DNA of 64,000 nucleotides from Desulfurococcaceae archaeon. GTDB taxonomy: Archaea > Thermoproteota > Thermoprotei_A > Sulfolobales > Desulfurococcaceae. Where the stretch lies: positions 1 through 64,000 of the forward strand of contig JAWBQJ010000001.1 of the NCBI GenBank assembly GCA_038845865.1. Direction: 5' to 3'. The notes beneath the pieces were generated by a model that was not told the origin of the DNA, searched no databases, and worked only from the letters and a program-made list of their open reading frames with translations. A program made the position numbers and the translations under genes. Below, one piece after another: positions 34,201-43,796 of the stretch (its first letter is position 1; the number at the start of each line of letters is the position of its first letter).

Positions 34201-35586
34201 GTGGCTATACTTCCGGGAGAGGGCGTTCGCGGCCGGTATAAACCGGTGATTACGAGCCTGCTGATCGTGATGAATGTCCTAGTCTACTTGTATACAAGCA
34301 TTGGATCTGAAATACCACTTTTACAGTCGTCCATGGAAAGCGTGCTAACGTACGGCTTTAAGCCTGTTTACTTGTTTTCAAACCCGCTGGAAGCCTTCAC
34401 GAGGGTATTTACCAGCATGTTCATACACGCAGACCTCTTCCACATATTCTTCAACATGTATTTTCTCTGGTTATTTGGTTCGAGGATAGAGGGTTTTCTA
34501 GGCCCAAAGAAAATGCTCGCTCTTTACTTCTTATCGGGCTTTTCAGCAGTACTTTTCCACGTAGCGTTTATACCGGTCGGAGGCTATGATGCACTAACAG
34601 TACCCGCCGTTGGGGCCTCGGGAGCTATAAGTGGCGTTCTAGGAACGTACCTGCTCATGCTACCTTACACGAAGTTTGTAATGTGCACTTTTTACTTCCT
34701 AATACCCTTCTGCTTTAGGTTACCGGCATCGGCGTTTCTAGTAATATGGTTTGCCGAGCAAGTAATCTACGGCTACATGAAACTAGGAGGTGTTGCGTAT
34801 TTTGCACACATAGGTGGCTTCGTAATGGGCCTTGCACTAGCACCGTTACTCGTGAGGGGAATTACACGTAGACCGAGGCACCTGGACTACGTGTACAGGT
34901 ATTTTGCAGAGCTGTACGGTATACAGCTGACCAGGCCCAGAGGCATTGGAACCGGTACGAAGGTCGTACTTGCATTGCTCCTAGTAGGGGTGATTGCCGG
35001 CTTCCTTTACGGAGCCTACACTGCATACAAGTATACAGGCTCCACACTATATGCACTGGACATAACCGTAGGCGCTACTACCAATGGAGTGCAAAACGAT
35101 CAAGTATTACTGGGAGTGATTGACGATGAAGTTGTAATTATGGGCCCTCAGATCTATGACAGCTCATACCCATACGCATTAGTGAGAGTACTGCTGAATA
35201 GGCTTGGCCCCGTGCTCCATAATACGAGCTACTTGAACAGCGTGATACTCAGGTCATATTATAGCTACACCGTGCCGGTAAATAACATACCGGTTAAGGT
35301 CGAGTTGAATGTTGACAGGGCTGAGTATGACGGGCGCGGTGTTGCGGTATACATGAAGGGCACCATGGAAACGGCAATAGTACTGATAACTCGGGGAGGA
35401 GCCAGGCTCGAAAACGTCGAACTAAGCTTTGTCATTAGTGCTCATACAGTCAACCTAGTGCTCTTCACCGCGCTATCCATGATCGCCATGGCCATGTGCG
35501 TTTTCGGCATATCGGCTGTAATACGCGGAGAGGAGGTTGCCGTCTTCTCACAGTCAAGCCTACCGGAAATTTTTCCCTACATTTGA
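34201..35586 (+). CDS. Rhomboid intramembrane serine protease with C-terminal outer domain
   Basis: Residues 15-215 form the six-helix rhomboid core: HADLFHIFFNMYFLW gives His81 and Asn85, GASGAISG holds the nucleophile Ser140, and AHIGGFVMG the catalytic His203. The enzyme cuts membrane helices within the bilayer. After a seventh helix (about 247-265) comes a 160-residue extracytoplasmic domain of unknown type and an eighth helix near 416-438. This tail is unlike ordinary short rhomboids and may recognise substrate. GTG start; a TATA-like CATATTTATAAG element is about 50 bases upstream. Confidence 0.85.
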   Translation: MAILPGEGVRGRYKPVITSLLIVMNVLVYLYTSIGSEIPLLQSSMESVLTYGFKPVYLFSNPLEAFTRVFTSMFIHADLFHIFFNMYFLWLFGSRIEGFLGPKKMLALYFLSGFSAVLFHVAFIPVGGYDALTVPAVGASGAISGVLGTYLLMLPYTKFVMCTFYFLIPFCFRLPASAFLVIWFAEQVIYGYMKLGGVAYFAHIGGFVMGLALAPLLVRGITRRPRHLDYVYRYFAELYGIQLTRPRGIGTGTKVVLALLLVGVIAGFLYGAYTAYKYTGSTLYALDITVGATTNGVQNDQVLLGVIDDEVVIMGPQIYDSSYPYALVRVLLNRLGPVLHNTSYLNSVILRSYYSYTVPVNNIPVKVELNVDRAEYDGRGVAVYMKGTMETAIVLITRGGARLENVELSFVISAHTVNLVLFTALSMIAMAMCVFGISAVIRGEEVAVFSQSSLPEIFPYI

Positions 35587-35591
35587 TGCTT

Positions 35592-36110
35592 TCATTTTAA
35601 TGCCTTATTTCCATACTTGTTTAGATATACCAGTTCATTTAAAGGCTTTCTAGGCCTCGTTGAAGGGGATTCATTGGGATAACCCACAGCTATTATCGCA
35701 ACTGGAATGGCGTTGTTGGGTATTTCGAGTGCTTGCCTGATTTCCTCAATATTCCTCAGAGCCTGTATCCACACCGCTCCCAAGCCCACGGCGTGTAGTG
35801 CCAGTAAGAGGTACACAGTTGCGTTTGCACAGTCAAGCATATATGACACCGGTGACTCGTCTACGTGGCAGACTACGACTACTGCTAGTGGTGATTCTTT
35901 AAGGGGTTTTGCGGAGGGATGTATGTTCGCGAGTTTATTCTTTACCTGGGGGTCTTCTACGACGATGAATCTCCAGGGCTGGCTGTTCTTGGCGCTTGGA
36001 GCAAATCTAGCAGCATCAACTGCCTTCAAGATCAGGTCTCTCGGCGGCGGCTCCGATCGAAACTTCCTGATACTTCTTCTAGACTTTAAAAACTCCAAGT
36101 GGGCTTCCAC
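35592..36110 (-). CDS. Nitroreductase-family FMN oxidoreductase
   Basis: A 172-aa protein with the FMN-binding opening RRSIRKFRSEP near residue 11, ARFAPSAKNSQPWRFIVVEDP near 34 and LHAVGLGAVWIQ near 105, all typical of the nitroreductase superfamily. It reduces an unknown substrate with NAD(P)H as a flavin dimer. It ends six bases from the rhomboid stop on the other strand. A second, SagB-type member is at 43.8 kb. Confidence 0.85.
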   Translation of the reverse strand: MEAHLEFLKSRRSIRKFRSEPPPRDLILKAVDAARFAPSAKNSQPWRFIVVEDPQVKNKLANIHPSAKPLKESPLAVVVVCHVDESPVSYMLDCANATVYLLLALHAVGLGAVWIQALRNIEEIRQALEIPNNAIPVAIIAVGYPNESPSTRPRKPLNELVYLNKYGNKALK

Positions 36111-36243
36111 GCAGTGGCACCTCCACTTAGACTTGTGCGAGCGGGGCGAAGAACCTTAAATAGCTAATGATTAGCTAGGGCTTTTTTAAACTTAACTGTT
36201 TCGTGAACTTTAAAGCCCTTAACGGCAGGTTACACTATTCCCG

Positions 36244-36837
36244 GTGATTTGCATGGCCCGTTCAGGCCGGGGCAACTCAAGTGTGTTATTGATGAATTCA
36301 TTGACGTTAACGTACGTCGTCAGCTTAACGGCGCTGGCAACGGTACTTAAATTAAGGTCCTTTGAAGTCCCGTATCCACCGGCACCTTTCTTGAAGTACG
36401 ACATATCAGGAATACCATTGGCGCTCATAGGGTTCATATCTTTAAAGTACACGCCGATATCTCTAATGGTTTACTTCGTGCTACACTTACTAATGGGCGC
36501 GGATCCCATTGGAATGGCTATGAAGTGCGTTGCGGAGGCGTCCACGTTTACGCCGCTGGCACTCATTCGTAGAAAGGCAGACTCCAAGAAGACTAGCATA
36601 CTCGCAGTATCTTGTGCTGTTATTTCACGAATACTTGTAATGGCCGCGATGAATTACGCCATAACACCGTACTGGCTTCTCTGGGCACGGTGGGCTAAGA
36701 CCCTTGAAGACGCGTATGCTAAGACTCTCGCCCTCATGCCGCACATAGCGGTATTCAATGCAACGTTAGCGTTAATAGTTGCCCCGCTCTCACTACTGAT
36801 ATATGGTGTCTTGAAGAGAGCGGGGTTTTTGCGATGA
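36244..36837 (+). CDS. ECF transporter S component of the second ECF system
   Basis: A 197-aa membrane protein with six helices. The opening LTLTYVVSLTALATVLKLRS and the PYPPAPFLKYDISGIPLALIGF turn resemble the RibU-like S components, where this loop carries substrate contacts. No nearby biosynthetic genes fix the ligand; riboflavin or another vitamin is a guess. GTG 36244 or ATG 36253 can start it. Its stop overlaps the ATPase start (ATGA). Confidence 0.75.
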   Translation: MICMARSGRGNSSVLLMNSLTLTYVVSLTALATVLKLRSFEVPYPPAPFLKYDISGIPLALIGFISLKYTPISLMVYFVLHLLMGADPIGMAMKCVAEASTFTPLALIRRKADSKKTSILAVSCAVISRILVMAAMNYAITPYWLLWARWAKTLEDAYAKTLALMPHIAVFNATLALIVAPLSLLIYGVLKRAGFLR

Positions 36838-38264
36838 ATATTGAAGTACCGGTGCTTGATGCGAGGAACATCTACTTTAAATACCCGAGAGGGGGCCCCG
36901 TACTAAGGGGGGTCAACTTAACCGTATTACGCAGAGAGCACGTATTAATCGTCGGTGATACTGGTTCAGGTAAAACCACTCTTACTCGTATTTTAACCAA
37001 GATGGGGACGCTCATCTACGAGGGAGAGCTCTCTGGCACCATCCGGATCCTTGGTAGAAGAATTGAGGATATAGACATAAACGAGCTGACTAGGCTAGTT
37101 CATGTTATAGGGCAAAACCCCTACTCGTACTTTACAGAGCCGCTCGTGCGGGAGGATCTACTCAACTACGCGTTAAGAGTCCACGGCTCCCAGGAGCGGG
37201 CTGAAAGAGCTGTAAAAAAGGTAATTGAAGCTACCGGCGTGCACGAGCTCCTCGACAGGTATTTCTACGAGTTATCCGGTGGAGAGGCGCGCCGCGTACT
37301 CGTCGCAAAGACGCTCGTGTCGGACCCCATCTTACTACTATTCGACGAGCCGCTAATGTGGCTCGATGATAGTGGCGTCAACGAATTCTTAGATCTTCTC
37401 GGGCTACTGAGGAGGCTTGGCAAGTCCGTCATAATCTTTGAGCACAGGTTTCTACCGGTTATAAGAGGCGTGGACAGGGTTTACTTGCTGGAGCGTGGTG
37501 TACTGCGCGACGTCACGGAGCTCGCTCTCAAGCTTATCAAGATGCGGTTAAACCCTGTATCCGAGTTAGCGGTGAAGCGCACGAGTACCGGTAGAACGGT
37601 CCTCGAATTGCAACGTGTATGCTACTCTTACGGTAGTAATCCTGTTCTGCGCGGCGTGAACTTGGAAGTACGTGAAGCAGACTCCGTACTTATATACGGC
37701 TTGAACGGTAGTGGCAAGACGACCTTGCTCAAGGTAATTGCCGGTTACTTGAAGCCGCGAGAGGGCACTGTTAAGAGGTATTACGAGGTCATGTACATAC
37801 CCCAAAACATCATCCTCTTCTATACCGAGGAAACTGTTGAAAAGGAACTCAGAGAGATCTGTAAAGCGAGAAAGCGCGGAGAAGCATGTATAAGCGAAGG
37901 TAAGGAGAGAATTAAAGCGCTGGGAGTAGACTTGCAGCAATCACCGTTCAATCTGAGCCACGGTCAGATGGTAAAGCTTTCCGTGGTCCTAGCCCAGACG
38001 GCCGGGGCCAAAATACTATTAATTGATGAGCCGTTTTCAGGCTTAACGTACAGCGATAGGGTTAAGTTACTAGAGTACCTGAAAGACTCGGTGAACACCT
38101 TCATAGTGACCACCAGTACGCTGGACGCGTACCAGAGAGGGGTGTGGACTAAGACTTACAAGCTTGAAAACGGTTTACTCGCAGAGCTATCAGGTAGCTC
38201 GAAGTACCCGCTACAATATGCTGCGCAGTTCTACGAGGCGCTTAAACATGGCATCAGCTATTAG
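36834..38264 (+). CDS. Fused ECF ATPase of the second ECF system, 476 aa
   Basis: Two ABC domains. First: Walker A GDTGSGKTT at 41-49, Q-loop IGQNPYSYF, signature ELSGGEARR at 146-154, Walker B ILLLFDEP at 166-173. Second, shorter: GLNGSGKTT at 289-297, a diverged Q-loop in YIPQNIILFY, signature NLSHGQMVK and Walker B ILLIDEPFSGL. The second half lacks the LSGGQ consensus (LSHGQ), so that site may be weaker. It overlaps the genes on both sides, so the three ECF subunits form one operon. Confidence 0.88.
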   Translation: MNIEVPVLDARNIYFKYPRGGPVLRGVNLTVLRREHVLIVGDTGSGKTTLTRILTKMGTLIYEGELSGTIRILGRRIEDIDINELTRLVHVIGQNPYSYFTEPLVREDLLNYALRVHGSQERAERAVKKVIEATGVHELLDRYFYELSGGEARRVLVAKTLVSDPILLLFDEPLMWLDDSGVNEFLDLLGLLRRLGKSVIIFEHRFLPVIRGVDRVYLLERGVLRDVTELALKLIKMRLNPVSELAVKRTSTGRTVLELQRVCYSYGSNPVLRGVNLEVREADSVLIYGLNGSGKTTLLKVIAGYLKPREGTVKRYYEVMYIPQNIILFYTEETVEKELREICKARKRGEACISEGKERIKALGVDLQQSPFNLSHGQMVKLSVVLAQTAGAKILLIDEPFSGLTYSDRVKLLEYLKDSVNTFIVTTSTLDAYQRGVWTKTYKLENGLLAELSGSSKYPLQYAAQFYEALKHGISY

Positions 38265-38982
38265 AGATTTCTCGTACGTGTTTACGTACGCTAAGAAGTT
38301 AGAGAATTCTAGTACCCTATCGCGCATTTTAGTTGCTTTAACCGCTGTAACTCTAGCTTTCCTGGCTAGGTTACTCTCGAAGAGCATATTAGTAGAGGCC
38401 ATCAGACTTTCACTAGTGTTAGCGCTAGAGCTCATCGTTGTCTCCTATTTTCGCGGTTTCCGCCCATTAATAGCCGCCCTTAAGCTCGTAATGCTATTCA
38501 TTGCCGTTGGAACGGCAATCTTTTGCGCTAGCTACTTCGTGGGCTGGGCCGCTCCCGAGCCCGCTTCGATTCTACTAGGTGCTGTTGCGTTACTGGCATT
38601 TTTCCTCGCATTTTCACTACTATTCCAGTTGCTATCCCTCAAGGAGTGGAGGCGGGTTTTCGCCCTCCTCGGTTCCAAGAAGTACGCGCTACTGTTCTCC
38701 CTAGTAATATCTCAAATACCGGTAACTATTTACTACGCGTCCGAGGCCTTTACAACAATTAAACTGAAATATGGGGGTAGGAAACTGCACAGGGTCGTCG
38801 TACCACTGGTACTCCTATCCCTGTATAATGCGAGGAGTCTTCTTGAATCACATTTATTGTACGGCGTCTTCTACGAGGCTGATTTGACGTTGCTTAAGAG
38901 AAAGGACCTGTTATTGTATTCTATTGCTGTGCCCGTCATAGCCGCCTTCACCATGTTGGAGTACGTGCCGTTGTCGCCATGA
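38248..38982 (+). CDS. ecfT: EcfT of the second ECF system
   Basis: A 244-aa protein with five to six helices and the cytoplasmic coupling region in the LKYGGRKLHRVVVPLVLLSLYNARS stretch, though the typical Ala-Arg-Gly motif is weak (YGGRK). ATG 38248 is preferred; it lies inside the last codons of the ATPase gene (17-base overlap), as usual for these operons, while an ATG at 38164 would overlap by 100 bases. It completes an S-A-T transporter. Confidence 0.75.
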   Translation: MASAIRDFSYVFTYAKKLENSSTLSRILVALTAVTLAFLARLLSKSILVEAIRLSLVLALELIVVSYFRGFRPLIAALKLVMLFIAVGTAIFCASYFVGWAAPEPASILLGAVALLAFFLAFSLLFQLLSLKEWRRVFALLGSKKYALLFSLVISQIPVTIYYASEAFTTIKLKYGGRKLHRVVVPLVLLSLYNARSLLESHLLYGVFYEADLTLLKRKDLLLYSIAVPVIAAFTMLEYVPLSP

Positions 38983-39105
38983 TCAGTTAGGGTTCAGAGC
39001 TCATTACCTCGCTAGCGGCAGGGCTTCATCATCTAGCCATGTTTAAAGCGTTAGGGGATAAATAAATTATCGCTATTGGTGTAGAAGTGTGGGTGGTGTT
39101 TTGAT

Positions 39106-39840
39106 TTGGCTCTCAGCAGTGAGGAATTAGAACGCTACGATAGGCAGATCAGGCTGTTTGGCGTGGAAGGCCAGGAAAAGCTCAAGAAGTCCAGGGTCCT
39201 AGTAGTGGGTGTCGGGGGTCTCGGCTCGCCGGCCGCCCTCTACCTGGTAGCAACGGGAATAGGCGAAGTTATTCTAGTCGACTCCGAGAGAGTGGAGCTG
39301 AGCAACCTAAATAGGCAAGTACTCTACTGGACACGTGACATTGGTAAGTTCAAGGTTGAATCAGCGTCCGAAAAACTACGTGAGCTCAACCCGAACGTGA
39401 GGATCAGGGGCTACTCGAGGAGAGCGGACGAAGAACTGCTAGATCAGCTCGTGCACGAAGCAGACCTGGTTATAGATGGGCTGGACAACTGGAAAACCAG
39501 GTTCATGCTAAATAGGATCTGCGTAAAGCACCGCAAACCACTAATACACGCAGGTGTTTACGGAGTCTACGGTCAGTTACTAGTAGTGGTGCCCGGAATT
39601 ACGCCTTGCCTACAGTGCGTTATGGTTAAGGAACCCCCCGAGAGGGGGCCCCTCCCGGTGCTGGGCACCACACCGGGGCTCCTAGCGATGATCCAGGTCA
39701 CGGAGGCGATAAAGATCTTAACGGGTTACGGTGAGCCAGCGTTAAACAGGCTAATAGTGTATAACGGTTACACGATGGAGTTCCGAGAAGTAACCATCTC
39801 CAGGAATCCGAACTGCCCCGTGTGCGGTGGTTTAAGCTAA
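39106..39840 (+). CDS. E1-like sulfur-carrier activating enzyme (ThiF/MoeB/HesA family)
   Basis: A 244-aa adenylyltransferase: GVGGLGSPAALYL near residue 36 is the ATP loop, LSNLNRQVLY near 66 carries the conserved Asn/Arg pair, ADLVIDGLDNW near 118 the Asp, and CLQC plus CPVC hold structural zinc. It should adenylate the C-terminal Gly-Gly of a ubiquitin-like MoaD/ThiS/SAMP protein. No carrier gene is in the window. The start is TTG with GGTGG just before. It is convergent with, and overlaps by 4 bases, the cysteine-forming enzyme below. Confidence 0.88.
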   Translation: MALSSEELERYDRQIRLFGVEGQEKLKKSRVLVVGVGGLGSPAALYLVATGIGEVILVDSERVELSNLNRQVLYWTRDIGKFKVESASEKLRELNPNVRIRGYSRRADEELLDQLVHEADLVIDGLDNWKTRFMLNRICVKHRKPLIHAGVYGVYGQLLVVVPGITPCLQCVMVKEPPERGPLPVLGTTPGLLAMIQVTEAIKILTGYGEPALNRLIVYNGYTMEFREVTISRNPNCPVCGGLS

Positions 39841-41045
39841 GCTATACTCGTAACCGGGACATCTGGACACATCTTTTCCAGCAGATGCTCCATCAATTCT
39901 ACGTACTTGGTACCGTGATCAGGTACCACGACCACAACGTCGCCTTCTATCTCGTTGTTTTCGATGAGGGTCTTTGTTGCGTATAGCACAGCGCCGGCAC
40001 TGAGACCTACGAGGATGCCGTCTCTCCTAGCTACGTATAGAACGGCCTCGAATGCATCTTCCAGGGACACGTCGATGATCTTGTCCACCTCGACCAGGCG
40101 CACCCACTTCATCCCGGTCTCGACTCTCCGTATACCAGGTATGAGCGAGCCAGGCCTTGGCTGAACCCCATACACCCTTACATCTCCGTATTTGTTCTTG
40201 AAGTAGAACGAAAGGGCTGAGAGATGGCCTGAAGTGCCGAGGCCTCCGATCACAACCTTAGGCCTTCTACCTCTGCTCGCCAGCTGGTAATCCACTTCCT
40301 TGGTCGTGTACTTCAAGTGGACTATGAAGTTTAAGTCGTTTTCAAACTGGTTCAGAACTACTGCGCCGTTTCTCGCGGCGTCCAAGATCACCGAGTCTAT
40401 CATTGCCGTCGTTATTGGAGTGTTTTTCCTGACAACTTCGGCGCCCATAGCTACGAAGAGGTAGTCTATGCATTTCTGCGTAGTTGACGGCAAGTAAACC
40501 CGGGTCTTGAGGTTGTAGTAATTTGCAAGTCCTACGAGCCCGAGCCCCGTGTTCGTAGATGTGGGCTCGTATAAAACATTGCTCTTAATAAAGCCCCGCT
40601 CAATGGCGCTGGTGAGCATGTACCAGGCTACCCTATCCTTAATGCTCAAACTAAACGGATGGTACCATTCAAGCTTAGCCCACACTACTACATTGCCCGT
40701 ACTGAGAGACTTTAACTTAACCATTGGTGTTGGTATGTCCCTGCTAACGAGCTCAACTACATTATCATAGACTCTCGGATTCCACGCCTCCAGCTCGTAG
40801 TAGAGGTCGAGTTCATTTAATGAGATCCGCTCAAGGGGCCCGCTCTGGGCATCCTTCACTGGTATGAAGCGTGGACCGAGCGCCCACAGCGCATTGTACG
40901 TTTCCAAGTTATCCATGACGGTGTTGTCTTCATTTACGTGTACAGGTGGAGCACTCCATTCTCTGATTACGTCTCCGAGTACGTGGATGTACTTTTCAAG
41001 TGGGAGTAGCTCTCCACGTACACTACTAAGCAACACCTTCTTCAA
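39837..41045 (-). CDS. O-phosphoserine sulfhydrylase / cysteine synthase-like PLP enzyme
   Basis: The 402-aa protein has an N-terminal extension of about 100 residues like Aeropyrum O-phosphoserine sulfhydrylase, then a fold-type-II body: Lys136 in HPFSLSIKDRVAW is the PLP lysine, EPTSTNTGLGLVGLA is the phosphate/substrate loop and GGLGTSGHLSAL the PLP phosphate site. It likely makes cysteine from O-phosphoserine and sulfide or a thiocarboxylate. Convergence with the E1-like gene suggests a sulfur-carrier connection. Confidence 0.85.
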   Translation of the reverse strand: MKKVLLSSVRGELLPLEKYIHVLGDVIREWSAPPVHVNEDNTVMDNLETYNALWALGPRFIPVKDAQSGPLERISLNELDLYYELEAWNPRVYDNVVELVSRDIPTPMVKLKSLSTGNVVVWAKLEWYHPFSLSIKDRVAWYMLTSAIERGFIKSNVLYEPTSTNTGLGLVGLANYYNLKTRVYLPSTTQKCIDYLFVAMGAEVVRKNTPITTAMIDSVILDAARNGAVVLNQFENDLNFIVHLKYTTKEVDYQLASRGRRPKVVIGGLGTSGHLSALSFYFKNKYGDVRVYGVQPRPGSLIPGIRRVETGMKWVRLVEVDKIIDVSLEDAFEAVLYVARRDGILVGLSAGAVLYATKTLIENNEIEGDVVVVVPDHGTKYVELMEHLLEKMCPDVPVTSIA

Positions 41046-41148
41046 ACAAGAACCCCTGAAATGCCCAGGTCTCTAAGCATATAACTGCGGCATGCCGGGT
41101 TATAAAAACAGCTATGCTGCTCACCGAGGGAAACCGAAGCAGGAGCGG

Positions 41149-42390
41149 CTACACTAGTTCTCTTAGTAAAGCCCCTAAGCGCCTCACACCCTCCTCGATC
41201 ATGTCTTTCGGTGCTAGGGAGAAGTTTAGTCTCAGGGAGCTTTTACCGCTTCCATCAGTATAGAAGGGTGCACCGGGTATGGTCGCAACTGCGTATTTCT
41301 CCAGTGCCTCTTCGGCAAATCTCCAGCCATTGACGTGCTCCGGTAACCAGAGGAACACAAACATTCCCGCAATAGGCGTTGTGTGTTTGAGCCCAGGCAT
41401 GTGGTCTTCGAGGGCCTTGATCATGAGGTCTCGCTTTTCTTTGTAGGCCTTTATGGCATGATTCCTGATCTGCTCGAAGAGGCCTTTTTTCAACAAGCCG
41501 TAAACTATAAATTGTGAAGGTACCGGCGCGCACATGTCTGTTGGGCCTTTAGCGGCTTTAAACTTCTCCACCATTCCGCTAGGTAATAGTAACCAGCCTA
41601 CCCTCAAGCCCGTCCCAAAGATCTTGCTGTAGGTACCCACGAATATTACCCTCTCCTCCCTGTCCATTGACTTGATAGACCTCAGTTCTAGGGGCTCGTA
41701 GACTAGGTAGTTGTACGCACCATCCTCTACTACTAGTAGGTCGTAAGTGCTTGCCAGTTCTAACAGGTACTTGCGCCTATCCATGGCCATGGTTATGCCG
41801 GTGGGGTTCTGCCCTGTTGGAATGGTGTATACTAACTTGGCGATCTTGCCCTCGCTCCTAAGTTCTTTTAAGGTCTCTTCTAGGACGTGCACCTTCATGC
41901 CGTCTTCATCCATCGGTATACCCAGTATACGGACACCGTATTGCCTCCACGTTAAAATAGTGTTCACGTATGACGGGTTTTCCACGATCACGATATCTCC
42001 GGGATCAAATAACATCCTTCCAATAAGGTCCAGTGCCTGGCTTCCACCAAGAGTTATTAAGATGTTATCGGGTGAAGTGTTTACACCCTCGACGTTGCTC
42101 ATGAACTTGGCTGTTTCCTCCCTCAGTTCCGGTATGCCCTCTGTTGGGGAGTATATAACCGACCTCTTCTCCGTTTCAAACGCCTCTTTAGATATTTCAG
42201 CGTACATCTTTCTCGGTATCACGTCGGGATCGGGGTCGCCAGCTGCAAAGCTGATTACCCTGGCTTCCCGGGATTTTTTCGCAATTTTTGAGACCATCTC
42301 TCGTATAGGGCTGGGTTCGATAAAGTTCAGCCTACTACTAAAGAACTTGTAGTAATCTGGCCTAGCCAAGTACTTCCCCGTGTGAAACAT
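41149..42390 (-). CDS. Class I aminotransferase (LysN/aromatic type)
   Basis: A 413-aa PLP enzyme of fold type I. It has ISFAAGDPDPD near residue 45, YSPTEGIPELREETAKFM near 80, PTGQNPTGITM near 187 and the PLP lysine in GTYSKIFGTGLRVGW near 254. This arrangement is shared by broad-specificity archaeal aromatic aminotransferases and LysN. It transfers an amino group to a 2-oxoacid; the exact substrate cannot be settled. It stands alone, 100 bases from neighbours. Confidence 0.85.
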   Translation of the reverse strand: MFHTGKYLARPDYYKFFSSRLNFIEPSPIREMVSKIAKKSREARVISFAAGDPDPDVIPRKMYAEISKEAFETEKRSVIYSPTEGIPELREETAKFMSNVEGVNTSPDNILITLGGSQALDLIGRMLFDPGDIVIVENPSYVNTILTWRQYGVRILGIPMDEDGMKVHVLEETLKELRSEGKIAKLVYTIPTGQNPTGITMAMDRRKYLLELASTYDLLVVEDGAYNYLVYEPLELRSIKSMDREERVIFVGTYSKIFGTGLRVGWLLLPSGMVEKFKAAKGPTDMCAPVPSQFIVYGLLKKGLFEQIRNHAIKAYKEKRDLMIKALEDHMPGLKHTTPIAGMFVFLWLPEHVNGWRFAEEALEKYAVATIPGAPFYTDGSGKSSLRLNFSLAPKDMIEEGVRRLGALLRELV

Positions 42391-42441
42391 AACCGCCTGT
42401 AAAGTAAAATAGCTTTCTCCTTTAATGCAGATGTGTAAAAC

Positions 42442-42987
<546 letters not shown>

Positions 42988-43058
42988 TTAAAGTATTCGG
43001 TTAAAAAGGCTTCAAGTGATTGGTGTTTTGCTGCTTTTTCGATAAGCTATGCTGAACT

Positions 43059-43724
43059 TCAGCTAAGCCATGCAAGTATGATCAACCTCGTTCTTCTGGC
43101 AACCCTCGCGCAGAGGTCCGCGGTGTTTTCAAGTAGATTGTTGAGGTCGTGTACGAGTAGTTGAATGGCTTGGGGTTTTAGCCTATCCCCCATTGAGAGC
43201 AGTAACGACCTATTTTCGAGTTCAAAGCGGTCGGCCTCTTCTTCGAGCTTTATGATTTCGTTGTTAATTTTTTCAACTTTAACGTAGTCTCCCTTAATGA
43301 AACACATTATAATGTCTGCGAGCTTGGAGATCATCGTTGACACGGCGGCTAAAAGCTCAATAAGCCCTGTTCTCAGCTGAGTGGGTATTTCGAGAAATGG
43401 TAAGATAGTGAATTCGCGTGAGGCCTCCTTGATGTGGTCGCCCACATCGTCAACCAGGTTGATCAGGACCAGCATTTCCTCCTTGAAGCCTGGGTCAAGC
43501 CTAGTCTTCGCAACCCCATCCTCCACCGCTGACTTGAGCGCGCCTGATTCGTCAAGTAGTTTAATTACATGCGAGAACGATGCACGGGCCTCCCCGATCC
43601 TAACCTCGTTTAGTAGTCTAACGGCTTCTGCAAACGTCGAGGTAGCCTTTACCACTAGCTCGACGTACTTTTCCAGATCCTTCATTAGCTCGTGTGAAAG
43701 CACATCTGAAAGTAGAAGCTTCAC
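43059..43724 (-). CDS. DUF47 / TIGR00153 family PhoU-like protein
   Basis: A 221-aa all-helical protein with PhoU-like spacing of acidic residues: DDVGDHIKEASREFTI near 91, EEEADRFELENRSLLLSM near 171 and LLVHDLNNLLENTADLCARVARR near 191-213. Members often act with low-affinity phosphate transporters or as regulators; no transporter is adjacent here. It is divergent from the SagB-type gene with a short promoter region holding TATA-like AAGTTTATATTTA. Confidence 0.8.
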   Translation of the reverse strand: MKLLLSDVLSHELMKDLEKYVELVVKATSTFAEAVRLLNEVRIGEARASFSHVIKLLDESGALKSAVEDGVAKTRLDPGFKEEMLVLINLVDDVGDHIKEASREFTILPFLEIPTQLRTGLIELLAAVSTMISKLADIIMCFIKGDYVKVEKINNEIIKLEEEADRFELENRSLLLSMGDRLKPQAIQLLVHDLNNLLENTADLCARVARRTRLIILAWLS

Positions 43725-43796
43725 TTAAATCACCAACCAGCCTAATTCTAGTGGATGTGAACTAAAGTTTATATTTAATGAACTCGGAGTATTCTA

